Shown: piece after piece, positions 35,480-47,924 of the stretch
Layout: every line of letters begins with the position of its first letter
Position numbering within the stretch: the stretch's first letter is position 1
Origin: Lineus longissimus
Taxonomy: Eukaryota > Nemertea > Pilidiophora > Heteronemertea > Lineidae
DNA: 64,000 nt
Direction: 5' to 3'
NCBI RefSeq assembly: GCF_910592395.1
Contig: NC_088320.1
Span: forward strand, 14,880,501-14,944,500
Notes under the pieces: model-generated
The model's database searches: none
Told to the model about the DNA's origin: nothing
Seen by the model: only the letters and a program-made list of their open reading frames with translations
Position numbers and translations under genes: made by a program

Positions 35480-36060
35480 TTGAACTGCATACGCCATTTC
35501 TTTGCCCAAATCTCAAGGTTTCTTAGGAGCTGTTGCAAAGTGTGCTGGTCCTCGATCGAATGTATGGCTCCGTACAGCAGTCGCTATTCTAGAAAACTGG
35601 TGTGACTAAGTCCTTGGAGAGCTGCCCAGTGTTCAGTGACTGTCTGAAGATAGCCGTTAGGGGTGGCGCTATCTCTGCAGCCGCCTCCTTCAGTACCCGG
35701 TTGTGGATGTCATCCGGGCCACAGGCCTTGCCGGGGTTGATGCTTTCGATCAGTTTCTTAATGCCCTCTTCACTGGTGTTGAGCTGTGATATATGTCCGG
35801 TTTCCTGTTGCCGTCTGGTTTGGGGAGATCCTCTGCCTTGTCTTCTTGGGTGATGACTTGAATAGTTCATTGAGGATTTCTGCTGAAACTACTATTTTGC
35901 CTTTTCGTTTAGGGTGTCGATTGATCGCGCCTTGTATTCCAGCTTTGAGGACGGACCAGTTTTCATCCACGTTTCTCTCCTCCTGGGGTGTAGGTCACGT
36001 ATTTCTGCTCCGACTTCATCCCAGTCGGCCTTTTTGAAGACCGGGACTTGTCTTTTATCA
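35480..36060 (-). mobile_element. Non-LTR retrotransposon remnant, copy 1 (internally deleted RT)
   Basis: Minus strand reads EGIKKLIESINPGKACGPDD, IHNRVLKEAAAEIAPPLTAI, FRQSLNTGQLSKD and then, after an internal loss that removes the catalytic YADD part, HSIEDQHTLQQLLRNLEIWA with KKWRMQFNGPK. These match reverse-transcriptase blocks of CR1/Jockey-like non-LTR elements. Compared with copy 2 it also lacks about 285 bases upstream. Inactive. Confidence 0.85.
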
Positions 36061-36101
36061 TTTGATGTACCTTGAGTTTAATATCACAGAGTGTGATTAC
36101 C

Positions 36102-36628
36102 AATTCTAAAATACCTTGGTACCGTAAAGTCAACTTTTAAATGGAAAATGCATAAGCCTCGTTCTGAGAGCGGAGTGTTTTGGACACGCAACCAAGATGC
36201 TCTACCAAAGTTCCCTCGGGTTGCACTAAAATGTGGAAACCATGCACACGTCAAGTCAATGGAATTTCAGCTCACTTCAGAAGTTTGTGGCTCTCAAAAC
36301 ACTGCTTCAAACACAAATCAGTCAAGGAAGCATCAATCACCCTAAGTTTTTTAATGAGCACTACACATATTTGCCGAGAAAAACGCTCCAAATAGCCCAT
36401 TTGCGCGGATTTTAGCATCACTTGAGCGAGCCGATGCGGACTTCCTATGCGCGCTGTACAAAATGTACATGTCTCATTTTCTGTAACGTTGCCGTAACAT
36501 AATGTAAACAACGGCGCTACCGGCGCTCCGGCCGGGCCGGCGATGGATGGAATTTGCCAAATTCGCACATATTCAAGTTATTTTCGTGGCCTATCTTTTT
36601 AAGTTTGAGGTATTTTAGAATAGAAATT
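36102..36628. mobile_element. About 525-bp element with 14-bp terminal inverted repeats
   Basis: Begins ATTCTAAAATACCT and ends AGGTATTTTAGAAT. Duplication copy 2 runs straight through this point (TGTGATTACCAAGTAATGG at about 52900), so this and the adjoining palindrome were inserted here. No reading frame is recognised; likely a non-autonomous DNA element. Confidence 0.6.
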
Positions 36629-36787
36629 GAACCCTCGGCTTCGGACCTTGGTTGAGTTACCAAGACACTCTCGGGTGGAGCTAAAATTTCGTCCAAACAT
36701 AGCCTGTCGGCTCGGGTTTGGACTGTATTTTAGCTCCACCCTCGAGTGTCTTGGTAACTCAACCAAGGTCCTCCGCCTCGGGTTCCT
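36629..36787. mobile_element. Palindromic foldback MITE, about 58-bp arms
   Basis: Arms GACCTTGGTTGAGTTACCAA, GACACTC and GGTGGAGCTAAAAT recur inverted around a 38-bp spacer. It follows the previous element directly and is likewise missing from duplication copy 2, so either one composite insertion or a nested pair. Confidence 0.75.
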
Positions 36788-37878
36788 TAAGTAATGGTCT
36801 CCTTACCTTGGTGCTGTCTGGATCCTTTTTTTAAGTGAGGGGTGACTCGTGAAAAAGAGACAAAAGTTGTTCTCCCCTCTAGTCGGTTCCATTTACATTT
36901 GTGAGAGGTAGTGTGAGTTGGCCATCTCTAGTGGTATCTTGCAAATTACGCTTGTTCTAGCGGCCGAATTTCTTTCCCGCTCCCAGATGCCGGGGAATTT
37001 TGTGACGTAATTTACATTTCACCTCGTCAGCAGGGTCACTGAGGGCAGTGAAGGCAGTGTTTTTAACCGAGATTTGGGTGGCTAAAGCCTTGCAAATTAC
37101 TCATTCTTCCCCATTTCTCTTTGTTTCTCTGTTTTTCGAGGACGCGTTAGGAAAAGAAGTCGAATGTGCGCAGTGTATATTCAAGTGTTCGAAAAACAGC
37201 AAGTAATGTCATCCGCCACCGATGTTGATTTGGGCTCCCCCAGATTTGCTTAACAACAAGGAAAATATATATCTACAACAAGACGTCACAGTGCTGTTTA
37301 GATCAATGACTACAGGCAGCGCATTACAAGTGCTAGTAGAGAATCGACCCACGGAAGGCTAACTCGGGTCAGATCGGAGTAACATCGGAATAGCGTGATA
37401 ATTTAGTCAGATTTTAATTTTTTTCTTCTTAATTCTTTTGTGCAATTTCTTATGGAAACTACATGTAATTTTATGTAGAATAAGAGGTGACTGGGCAGCC
37501 CACAGCTTGGTAATATTGGTCTTAATGATACCAATGGTCCTTTAAGTCCAACCTCGGCTGCGAAAGGTTTCCTAGGCCAGGATCAAGTTGAGAGGGCTAA
37601 AATAACGGACAACGCGTTTTTTACGATGTTCGATGCGAAACAAAATAGGAAAAACGTGCAATACTTTAATACTGAAGGAGTAATACATTCACCGTGTTCA
37701 TTAAAGGAAATCGAAATCAGATGTTTCAATATTGGTCCAATACTCAACTTAATAACGCAAAGTCAGTTTTTTAAAGTAACTTTACTGAGTCAAAAGTGAA
37801 GAAATATCTAGAGGTTTTCTGAACCTTAGTAATTTTGAAATAATCCGATAAATCATATGAAAACCCTTCCATTAGACC

Positions 37879-40260
37879 ATGGCTCATCATGTCTCTCCAC
37901 TGCTCAGCAGTGTATTATACATACACATGGCTATGTATTCTATATTGTCATTCCATATGGTCAATTCTTTGAGAATCTTTGAGCGAGTGCATTGGGAAGG
38001 CTATACCACCGAGAAGGAGGTATCTCTGACGAGATCTCTACTGCAGTGCTCTATTTTTCTACCATCGGGAAGACATGTGGTAGGTTTTAGTGTTGAGTGC
38101 AAAGCGCAAACCACTTGCACAATACATTCATCACAGCATGAGGATGGGACAGGTACAAAATTAAACAAAAAAGGAGCAGACATCTGGATGGAGCGGGTAG
38201 GTAGAGGTAATGACCAAAGTGTTATCATATATCCTCGGAAACCCTACTGACTAATAGACCTTTTCGTATTTGAATCCACAGCGTCAAATCATATCATCAT
38301 TCGGATCGGAAAATTACATCGCATGAGGCACAAGTGTGCAAGGGTCATAAACCTACCCTGAACATACTCTTAACTTACTTGGACGTGGGACTTACCCAGC
38401 AGGAGGGAAATACCCCTGCTTGACACTATGCGCCGCCAATTGTGGTATCACACTAACGTTATTACTATCAACACCTGTTTTCCTCTACGTACTGAGGAGG
38501 GCCCAGTCCGTGTCTGCTGCAATACACACACGTACGTGTCATATAGGTGCTGTTGCAATTTGGACGAGTGGGCGGAAAAGGGAATCCACGGAAACTACCA
38601 CCGACTGCTCTTCTATTCTCTGTACCTCCCCCGTCATACAAAGCTTATCAATATCAATGCTATTCGATTTATAAGTTTGGAAATCGTAAAGATTAATACA
38701 CGGCTAAATAACCATTGAAATCATGACCAAATAGTCAGGTGTTGACGGATATAAGTGTAAGCGAGCAGCATCCCAAAAGTCCAGTGGGGAACCAACCATA
38801 TGCGATATAAGATACTTTCAGCCCGTCGAATCTCCTGCCTGTATAACGTGTCCCTGTCGATTTTGCGTACGACGTCATCAGTTTGTGTACTTTGGAAGAC
38901 ACGTGGTACCGCATAAGTATAAGAACTGTATTCAATACGTGATGCAATACGCATGATATTGAACGATTTGACTCGCATTTGCAGCTAAATTTAGTCTTCT
39001 ATCATATTACTATCCGGTTTGAGAAATATTGTAGCTTTTGTTGAAGATGCTTTCGTTTGTAAAGTTTTTTTTGGAGAAATCAGAGGCGTTTTCATTGCTA
39101 CCTATCTAATGAGCTGTTCACAAATTGCGTACGGCTGAGTTATCGAAGCTCAAGCTCATTTTATGTCTGACTAAAGTATCACTTACCCGTATGCGACGTA
39201 CGTATTTTCCATATGGATAACTGGTACGTTTTGACAGTGCGGAAGGTCACTAGTTACCAAACTTCGCGTTCTTCTCACCATAGGTCCGAAGAGATTCGCT
39301 ACGTTTCGGCTACAAAGAACTTTTCGACTGAAGAAAACTACTCCGAATCATATACTGTGTATTGTTTACTGTCCTAAACAACAGTTCTTTCTCTTACATT
39401 CATGTGGTGGCAATTTCCGATGGATGAATCCACCATCCTTTTTTATTGCATATTACCCAGGATCAATTCCTACACAAAAACATCTTTTTGACCTTCAGGA
39501 ACAGGTCACTGATGTATTATGCTTTAAAGCATACCTGCTTGTGTTCTGTTTACATTCCCCTCGCGGTAGGTTGTCTGTAGATTTATACAGTTATAGCGGA
39601 AGGTTTGTATCTCATGTTACTGTGAACTACAGCATGACTGGTTTAAGATGCAGGCCAGTGATGTCAGATGACATGAGTCATGTGATAGTTTCGACTCAAA
39701 ATCTTACCAAAACAACCAAACGCTGCAAGCCCTATTACGATCTAATTCTTTTTGAAATTGACCATCGCTCTGAACAAGATATTGCATTTACTCATCCAAA
39801 TTTGATAACGTCCGTCCAAGCTGAAAAAAAGCAGGTCCGCCCTCCTCATCGGGCAGTGTGGTCGAATGCAAATATTTTGATTTATCTCATAAAGAAAAGG
39901 ACAGTAGTTGTATTTCGCTACAAAGAAGGTTACTACAGACTGCTTTACAAGCCGAAGTTATATATGGGAAAAATCTATCATGGGACATGGGATCATGTCA
40001 ACAGCGGATTAATATTTTTCGAACGGAAGAATAAAGGGAAATATAGATCTTTTACACTTTTTAGGTTGTCATTTAGAGAGGACAACAATTTAATGCATTT
40101 GACAAGAGTTCCAGGTTTCGAAGTGCGGTGCCCAGCTCGCAATAACCCATATCCAATATTAGCAATCAGTTCAAATGGAATGCTTTTCCCTCGCACACAT
40201 TTCATCGGCGTGAAACCAATAGTCATTGATCACTTCCGCATGATGCCTGGACATGACTGA
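37879..40260 (+). CDS. Unrecognised two-exon gene, 434 aa, copy 1
   Basis: Model: exon 37879-38206 (ATG in a strong context, A at -3 and G at +4; donor AGAG then GTAATG, phase 1), intron of 1077 bases, acceptor TTCTTCTCACCATAG, exon 39284-40260 to TGA. Total 434 residues. The last 278 codons are a single open stretch on their own. Visible content: SIFLPSGRHVVGF, HILCIVYCPKQQFFLLHS, AYLLVFCLHSPRGRLSVDLY, YDLILFEIDHRSEQDIAF and HGTWDHVNSGLIFFERK: repeated short beta-strand-like blocks with W/F spacing that suggest a beta-propeller fold. No family is recognised with confidence; cullin-adaptor propeller proteins were considered but not supported. The paralogue at 53990-56255 is intact with the same splice sites. 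Confidence 0.6.
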
Positions 40261-40392
40261 TCATATTCAAGTTGCAATATGCATTAGGCGCCAAGCAGAA
40301 CATCCTTAAACCAAGTATTGATTGCAATTAAACATCTAACAAGTGTTGGCAAGACCTATACGAACAAAGTGATACCTCTCTCATCGTTCAAC

Positions 40393-42935
40393 GTACCAGT
40401 CAGTTGGCCGCGGCCCCATTTCCGCGTAATTCTCTCTGCGCTATGACGTCACTGCATATCATTACGAGCTCATTATCGCGTACATTTAGGCGTGAAAAAT
40501 ATGAAGTCGGAAATCGATCCTAAACTTGCCAAAATCTTTCTGAATGACATGTAAACGGAACATATTATTCTAGATGAAACATTAATTAGTAGTTTCATTA
40601 AGAAAAAAGTGTAAAAAGTCCTGAGGTTTGCTGTTTACGTGACTTTGAACAGCGGTCGTCGCCCGAAAATTTGCAATTTTTTCACGTAATTTTGTTGAAT
40701 AAATGCACCTAACTCATCAAAAACATCGCGCGTGCTCAGAAGTAATGACTGATATTTATTGTTATATGTATCTTTGACTGAATAACACGATAGTAAAAAT
40801 GATTATTTCTGCCGCACGGCTAGAAAATACGTTTAAGTTGCCTCTGATTTTTGTCAGAAAATGTTGCAGCCGGATTTAGGTTCCGACCACACCCGAAGTT
40901 GAGCCGAAGAGGCCCGAACACTAGGATCGCCACCATCGCTACAAAACGTATTCTAGAATACTGATTATGAAAACTTGTCCAATAGCCCATCCTGCCGTCC
41001 CATCCCTCCTTTCATGAGACCACCATTGCCCAAATTTAATGACAAAATGATGCAAAGAAGAAACTTAACATTAAAGATAACTAATCCTCTCTTCTGCATC
41101 TTGAAACTCTTTAACAGTGAAACGCTAACATTGAAACAAGAACACCAATAACAAACAGACAGTCAATTGTTGAAGGGTGTAAAACACAATGCCAAATTCA
41201 AATTCTTGCAAGTGGTGCTGCTGAACTTTTCAAGTGGAAGGAATCAAACTTATTTTCATTCGTGACGTTATTTGCTAATGATTGTTTACACCATTCAACA
41301 GCTTGACATGTTCATTAAACCCGATTGACTGGAGAAGTGAAAGTATTAGCTGAAAGATAAAGCAGATTTTTCCTGAATGACAACAGCCTGGATGTACAAT
41401 TACAACAGTCAAATTGATGACAAACTTCAAGTTAAACCAATCACAATCTTGCAGGAAGATGTCCTGTAATAGGTTAAGTTTACACCTTTAACACTGGCAT
41501 TGGTCATGCTGCTCAAATTACATACTTTATCAGCTTTTTGGTATTATCTTTTACTGATACAGCAACTCTAAAAATGAGATGATGGCAAGTTCTGTGCGCG
41601 ATGTCTGGCACAAAATAACTCTTGTGGGGGTACTGATGAGGCTATTCCCGGCTTTATAAGCATCATTGATGGCTTGGAAGCCCGTTCAGACCCAGGCCAG
41701 GGTCAGGGAAAATAAACTATCCATCCAAAGGTCGTCCAAAATTACCAGACAATGCCTATTATTGAGCCATGTCACCTAGTAGGCCCTGGTGTTTTGGACC
41801 GTGAAGATCCACATTGTAATGAGTATATGATTTCTTTTCCTGAACTATGGCAGCCTTTTACAGGCAAATCTGGCAAAAAAGTGCCTAAACATAGGCAACT
41901 AAAATTACCAAACAAACAAAAGATATATCATTATGAGAAAGTTTATTTTCACAGAGGATATACAGAGAAATTTCTGAAGAATCAGCCGGATTGCCCAACA
42001 GTAGTAGTAGACATCTCAGTCACCTGGATCTTTTCGGAAGTGAAGAATCATGGCTCATGCTTTACTGTTTGAGCACATCCACACAAATCGATAGTATTCC
42101 TGGTCAATATCAATGACGATATGGTGGAACACATGACATACCTCCAGTCTCATAACATAACAATAACATAACACTCACTCAGTCACTGTCGCTCTGACAT
42201 TTCTGACGACTATTCCACCAGTAGCTTTATCAAAAGGCTCAAAATCATCTGGTCATTTGGCCACAAGTTGTAGAAATTATAGTCAGACTAAGCATATTTA
42301 TCAACAGAACTCAAACAGGCTACCATCATGCCATTCTCACTTTTAACCACAATTTTTTTGAGACACGCTGTGCATTAAAATATTTTTACAATATCGCGTC
42401 GTGCACGCAATTGCCGCGAAAAACGGCTTGATTAACATCACGTGATCCAAAACGTCATAAATATTAATGAGATTTCTTCGAAAAATCACCAAATTAAGTG
42501 CCAAAAAAGAAATATTTAGGAAACCGGGTGCTCAAATGTTTTAAAAGATATGAATTCATTTAGGATTGGTCAACCACTTCGCAAAAAATCAATTTACCAA
42601 ATATCGCCGCAAAGCTGGAAAATATCTTTGAGTGAGGTATGTTCAGCGAAGATTGCGAAAATATCATATTTCGAAAAATTGATCAAACTCGGTTGATTTT
42701 GCTTGGAATTTGATGAAATAAACACCAATTTTTTCTTTCAATAACTAACAATTTCGCCATCTTTGATCAATCGCTCTCCCCGAACAGTCGTGCATGCTAC
42801 AGAGGTTTTAGTCTCTGCCACAAATATGGCGCGAATTAGTATCAAATTTTTACCGATAGGTGACAGTAGCAGCGCAACGCAGAGAGAAACGCTCTTTTGG
42901 CGCTGCGAACGGGGGCGCGGCCAACTGACTGGTAC
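40393..42935. mobile_element. 2.5-kb element with terminal inverted repeats
   Basis: GTACCAGTCAGTTGGCCGCG at 40393 recurs inverted ending at 42935, and both are followed inward by CCCC-rich, CTCTCTGCG-containing sequence. A related terminus (TACCAGTCCGTTGGCC) occurs alone at about 47630. The interior holds a 106-codon plus-strand frame at 41752-42072 (with YHYEKVYFHRGYTEKFLKN) that is not recognised. No transposase is recognised. No clean target duplication is visible. Confidence 0.55.
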
Positions 42936-43849
42936 TCTCTACTATACCACAGTAGAGCATTTCACTGTTGTCGATATCGCAATAAACAGTGAACATTCTA
43001 CTGTGTGTTTGCTTTTGCGCACATTCTCTGCGCAACGAAGAATACCATTGAATATTATATAAATATTGCATGTCAAGCCATAGAATCAATAGTCGAAATT
43101 ATTTGTCAGGTCAAAAATTATTTCACGAGGCTTTAAACCAAACCTTGAAGAAATCGGCCCAGCAGGTTTTGCACAGCGACCCAAACCACTGTCAAAGTGT
43201 TTTTTAATCGGCGGATACGCAAATCATGTATGGAGCCAAGACGTGTACATTATGTACTGTAGACAGTGTGTGTTTACATTAGCAGACGATGTTTGTTTGA
43301 AGCGAGTCCAGGCCCAACTTGAATGCCTTGTACTTTCTGTTCGTGGATGTAACAGTCCCACCCAATGCAACCTACCTACTTTGTGGGTGTAATTCAAGAC
43401 CCTGACAGTATCTCTGTGCAACTTCCTGGCTTAAAACGCCGTAAATATGCGGTTTTTTATCGTCGATTTCGTCGAAATCTTAATGGCCGCCATTTGCAAT
43501 ATCGCGTCATCGATGACGTCAGCCGTGGAACAATGCCGTGGAATAGCTAGTCAAAATTATCGCATGGCACGTGGTCGTGAATGACGCGACGTGATTGGCT
43601 CACATACTAATGAGGTATGATAATCTGGAATATTGTTAAATGACCACGTGTTTTTAATTTGTACTATATATATAGTTTTTGACTGTAGCCGAATAGATGA
43701 TAAATCAATAAATCAATTTGAATTTGAAATTTTGACTCTTTTATTTCATTTTAGCAGTGAGGATGGGCGGCTACAGGCGGTATCATTTCCAACAACATGT
43801 CACAATAAGAGACCTTTTTCCCCTATGTGCCAGGAGTATGAGGGGTTGG

Positions 43850-44562
43850 GGTGGTTAGGTCCTATCATTCCAGCCACGAGTCACAATCTGGTAACTTTTT
43901 GTCTCACGTATGAAGTTTGACAGGGTGATCATGGGTCGGGGTCCTATCATTCACAGCCACGAGACACAATCTGGGAACTTTTTGTCTCACATATAAAGTT
44001 TGGCAGTGATCATGGGTCGGGGTCCTATCATTCACAGCCGCGAGTCACAATCTGGTAACTTTTTGTCTCACGTATGAAGTTTGGCAGTGATCAGGGGTCG
44101 GGCTCCTATCATTCCCAGCCACGAGTCACAATCTGGTAACTTTTTGTCTCACGTATGAAGTTTGGCAGTGATCATGGGTCGGGGTCCCATCATTCCCAGC
44201 CGTAAGTCACAATCAGGTAACTTTTTGTTTCACATATAAAGTTTGGCAGTGATCAGGGGTCGGAGTCCTATCATTCCCAGCCACGAGTCACAATCTGGTA
44301 ACTTTTTGTCTCACGTATGAAGTTTGGCAGTGATCATGGGTCGGGGTCCTATCATTCACAGCCACGAGTCACAATCTGGTAACTTTTTGTCTCACATATA
44401 AAGTTTGGCAGTGGTCATGGGTCGGGGTCCAATCATTCCAAGCCGTAAGTCACAATCAGGATTTTTTTTGTCTCACATATAAAGTTTGGCAGTGATCAGG
44501 GGTCGGGGTCCTATCATTCACAGCCACGAGACACAATCTGGTAACTTTTTGTCTCACGTATG
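43850..44562. repeat. 81-bp minisatellite, about 8-9 copies
   Basis: Units begin TATCATTCACAGCCACGAGT and continue CACAATCTGGTAACTTTTTG, TCTCACGTATGAAGTTTGGC, AGTGATCATGGGTCGGGGTC. Variants alternate (ACGTATGAAG against ACATATAAAG), suggesting higher-order growth. A diverged first unit can be traced back to about 43780. Confidence 0.95.
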
Positions 44563-45226
44563 GGCCCACTCATTGTTAATTCAAGAAGCGGATAATAGAC
44601 GGCGAAAGCATCTGGCCAACTGTGAACTGTCTACTGTGTAAGTGGAAAATGGAGACAGTGAAGAGTTCACTGTTTTGTGCGGAGCATGCTCTGCATCGTT
44701 ATACTTGCTAAGAAAACTGAGCAACTTCTATTTTTGTGAAGCGCAAAACTATGCTAATTTTATTCTCTATTTTCTTAATTGATCACGTCAATTTATTTTT
44801 AATTAGCCTGACTAACACATTTTGTTTGCGGGGAATACTTAGCACGGGGTTTCAATAAAATACTTCACTAGGCAGAAGCAATCCGATAAGTTCAACGGAT
44901 ATTGAATTTATTCTCAAAATTAGAACTAATTGCTCGTCTATCTGCCAATAGATACAGAGTGTTAACCATTCTTCTTTAATTCATACTTGGTGATACGTGT
45001 TTCTTCTTGTGCTTTGGCATCCATTGGACGTTCAGAAGCTCGTTGAATGGGCTTAAGTACAATGGATATCAAGCAGATTTAGATTTATAAGTCTGGGTGG
45101 ATTTTTTCCTCAAAGGTAAACGAGATGTTAGTCTCTTTTTGGCTCGTCGGAGGGGAGTCTCTATGATACCGCAGTGTCCGTCGTCAGTCTTCATCGTCTT
45201 TTAACATTTCAATGTTAAGACTTATC

Positions 45227-46790
45227 GCCCCCATTAAAGCTAACGTTATTCTGAGCAACTCAACCCAGCTGGCCAACAGTGAAAACCTGAAGTCGGTTAT
45301 AAGTGACTCGATATGTTTTTATGGTTCATGTGGGTCTTCAGACGCGTCAGGAATGATACATCACATATCGCTCGGAATTATGATTTGACCTACTTTTCCA
45401 AGTTGGAGAAGTCAAATCTCAGATTTTCTTCAAGAGGACATGCCCCACCCCTCGAAAGATAATTTGTTTCCAAAACTGATGTAATGTGGTGTAACAAAGG
45501 GACATTTTTCAACCAACTTGATAACGAGGAGTACAGAAAATGTCTCATGATATAGGTAATAATTTCGGGAAAAATGTTTTTGAAAAAATGGAAAATGTTT
45601 TCCTCCCAAAGATGAAAGTCCTGCCTCCCCATGTGTCCAGTTAAGAACTCCGTGTGATATGTGATGTATCCTTGCTAGCTAGCAGTTTCAGCATGATTGG
45701 GTACAAGGAAGAGCTCTGCCATAACAGGTCTTAAAGGATACCACGGAAACCAAGAATATCGTACTACAAATAGGTCGGCAGAAATAAGAAATCTGAGTCG
45801 ATAAACGATAATGCAAGTCGTTGTTGACACTGGCTATCTATTTCTACTACAGCAGAGAGCAAATAAAAATAAATTCAAAAATCCTTCAGACATGTGAGGC
45901 TGACAGTTAGAACAATGAAGTTGACAAGATTTTATAGCCGTAGTGGTCAAGTTTCGGAGAAATAACAACTCTATAGACATATTAACACTCAGTACAGCAG
46001 GAATACTTTATCTCGCTCATACTACATTTGGCGTAACAATCATTTATCACTTTCACTTGGTGCCTTGATCGATGCTTCGTGCCTGGACAAGCAGAGCGCC
46101 TGGATATGCATGGTGCTTGGACATGCGTGGTGTCGGGCAAGTATGTGCCTGGACATGCATGTTGCTTGGACATGCATGGAGCCTGGACATGCATGTTGCT
46201 TGGACATGCATGGTGCCTGAGCAAACATGGTGCTTGGACATGCATGGTGCTTGTACATGCATGGGGCCTTGACAAGCATGGTACCTTGACAAGCATGGTG
46301 CGTGGATATGCTTGGTGCCTGGACATGCGTGGTGCCTGGACATGCTCGGGCCCTTGACTAGTATGGTGCCTGGACATGCATTGTGCCCGGACATGCATAG
46401 TGCCTGAACTTGAAAGGTGCCTGGCAAGAATAGTGCCTGGCCAGCATGGTGCCAGGACATGCATTGTATCTGGACATGCATGTTGCTGGACATGCATACT
46501 GCCTGGACTATTATTAACACTCTGTATACTAGTAGCATCATTCATCAGCGCGATCGATTCAGAGTTCAAAGGAAATAAGCAGTGATAATCGTATTGATCG
46601 AAATTCACTTCATGTATGAGTATAGTACAATGGATATTGATCAATTCAGATTGTGAATAAAAAAATACAGCTTCGCAGCACTTATTTAGAATAGCAAAAT
46701 CAATGCTATGAATGGCTCCAAGCGTCTGAAAAAAGAACAAACCAGAGCCTCATTATACCGCACGGCTCAGACTGTTTTCGGTTATAGGCA
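45227..46790. repeat. Third, diverged copy of the array-flank block
   Basis: Between the two main duplication copies. It resembles 47340-47600 (GTTAAAGCTAACGTTATTCT) and 32450-32740 with 48060-48330 (GTTAAGAACTCCGTGTGATA), then enters its own 17-bp array. It is more diverged than the main copies are from each other. Confidence 0.7.
46065..46505. repeat. 17-bp minisatellite, array 2
   Basis: About 26 units of GGACATGCATGGTGCCT and variants (TTGCTT, GGGCCT). The longest of the three arrays; long open frames on both strands here are periodicity artefacts. Confidence 0.95.
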
Positions 46791-47924
46791 GGATGCTTAT
46801 CTAACTTCGCTGAGCACATTTGCAAACCGGAAAATCCATGCCTTTGTCACGTTCAAGCATTGCCAGGTGATCAGTCAGGCGAAGCCCAGGAATTCCTAGC
46901 TCAACAGGTAATTCATCAATTCCAGACACACACACTGGCAATGACGTAGCATCGTACTCTCGGAATTGGTTCAATCGGTTTATTCGTCTTCTATTTCATT
47001 CGCACACTATACTTCGGAAAGTTTATAGCATGTCAACAGTGTTACTGAGGGCAGTGAAGGCAGTGTTGTTTTGCCGAGATTTGGGAAGCTGCTGCCTTGC
47101 AAATTACGCAATTTTTTTCCGACTTCACCATTTTTCGGTGCCAGGTTAGGAAAAGATGACGAATGTAGCACTTCCCGAGAGGGCTATGAATTTGAAACTT
47201 TGTATTCAGGACCCCCTAGGTCGGGTGACCTTTGACACTGAACTTCGATCTGAGTTGATCCCGACTTGTCCACCAGGTTTTCCTAAACAGTTACCTAGTA
47301 AGTATCCTTAATGACGTCATTTCAACCCATTAAAATGTAACGTCAAAACTTAACGCTCCCGTTAAAGCTAACGTTATTCTGAACAACTCGCCACGGGTGG
47401 CCAAAAAGGAAAACCTGAAGTTGCTTTTAAGCGAGTCGTTTTCCCTACCTTTTTATGGTTTATGTGGGTCCTCAGACGAGTCAGGAACAAGGATAGCAAG
47501 GATACATCACATATCGCACAGACTTCTGATTTGACCTACATTTCCAAGTCGGAGAATACAAATCCAAGGGTTTCTTCAAGAGGACATGTCCCATCCCTCA
47601 AAACAGGCATACTTAATTCTTGGTTTTAAACTACCAGTCCGTTGGCCATGCCCCAATCCACGATTACAATACTGCATAGCCACGTTCATGAATGGAGGCA
47701 TGTCTGTCTGGATTGGCTAGTTCAGCAATGAATAGACAGATTTGACGTAACCGGCTGGTTATCATTCTGGTATTCTGACCAATCACCAGTAATCGACACC
47801 ATTCCTTCATGAATGAGCGGCAAACCTCAGACCTATGCTACGGATTGGCATGAGCGTTATTATGACCGCCTCATTGTTGAAAAGGGGCTGGACAAACTAT
47901 ACGCTGAACTTGTCGTTTAAAACT
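46791..47924. other. Spacer between duplications, repeated scraps
   Basis: Contains a third copy of the segment with GGGCAGTGAAGGCAGTG (47045; also at 37042 and 53160), a second copy of the 45.2-kb block (47320-47600) and a terminus resembling the 40.4-kb element (47630). No gene recognised. Confidence 0.5.

Larger units (their letters stand above)
40389..44693. repeat. 4.3-kb segment absent from duplication copy 2, flanked by CATCGTT
   Basis: CATCGTT lies at 40382-40388 and again at 44694-44700; in copy 2 the flanks are joined with one CATCGTT. Either a composite insertion with a 7-bp target duplication here, or a deletion between 7-bp repeats in copy 2. The segment ends do not match as inverted repeats, favouring deletion or a composite history. 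It contains the element and the 81-bp array listed next. Confidence 0.7.
32347..45226. repeat. Segmental duplication, copy 1
   Basis: Collinear with 47925-57951. Shared stretches include 32347-33180 with 47925-48440, 34186-35050 with 48790-50580 (less its insertion), 35370-40388 with 51525-56390, and 44694-45226 with 57443-57951. Copy-specific insertions here: LINE end (32851-33095), 33475-34185, 36102-36790 and 40389-44693. Identity is high enough to read base by base, so the event is much younger than most repeats around it. Confidence 0.85.

Noticed and set aside
38420-38718. 96-98 codon plus-strand frames in the duplicated region
   Set aside because: A 2-base difference between copies shifts the frame midway; they lie within the intron of the two-exon gene model.
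39238-39283. Upstream extension of the last exon of the 434-codon gene to an acceptor at 39237
   Set aside because: Copy 2 has a TGA in the second codon of that extension, while the acceptor at 39283 is preceded by a conserved pyrimidine tract in both copies.
44562-45226. CRISPR-like array at 43.9-44.5 kb
   Set aside because: 81-bp units are contiguous with no unique spacers; this is a satellite in eukaryotic DNA.
45982-46740. 252-codon minus-strand frame rich in HVQAPCMSRHHACPGT repeats
   Set aside because: 17-bp satellite periodicity gives open frames on both strands; no conserved start or flanking coding signal.
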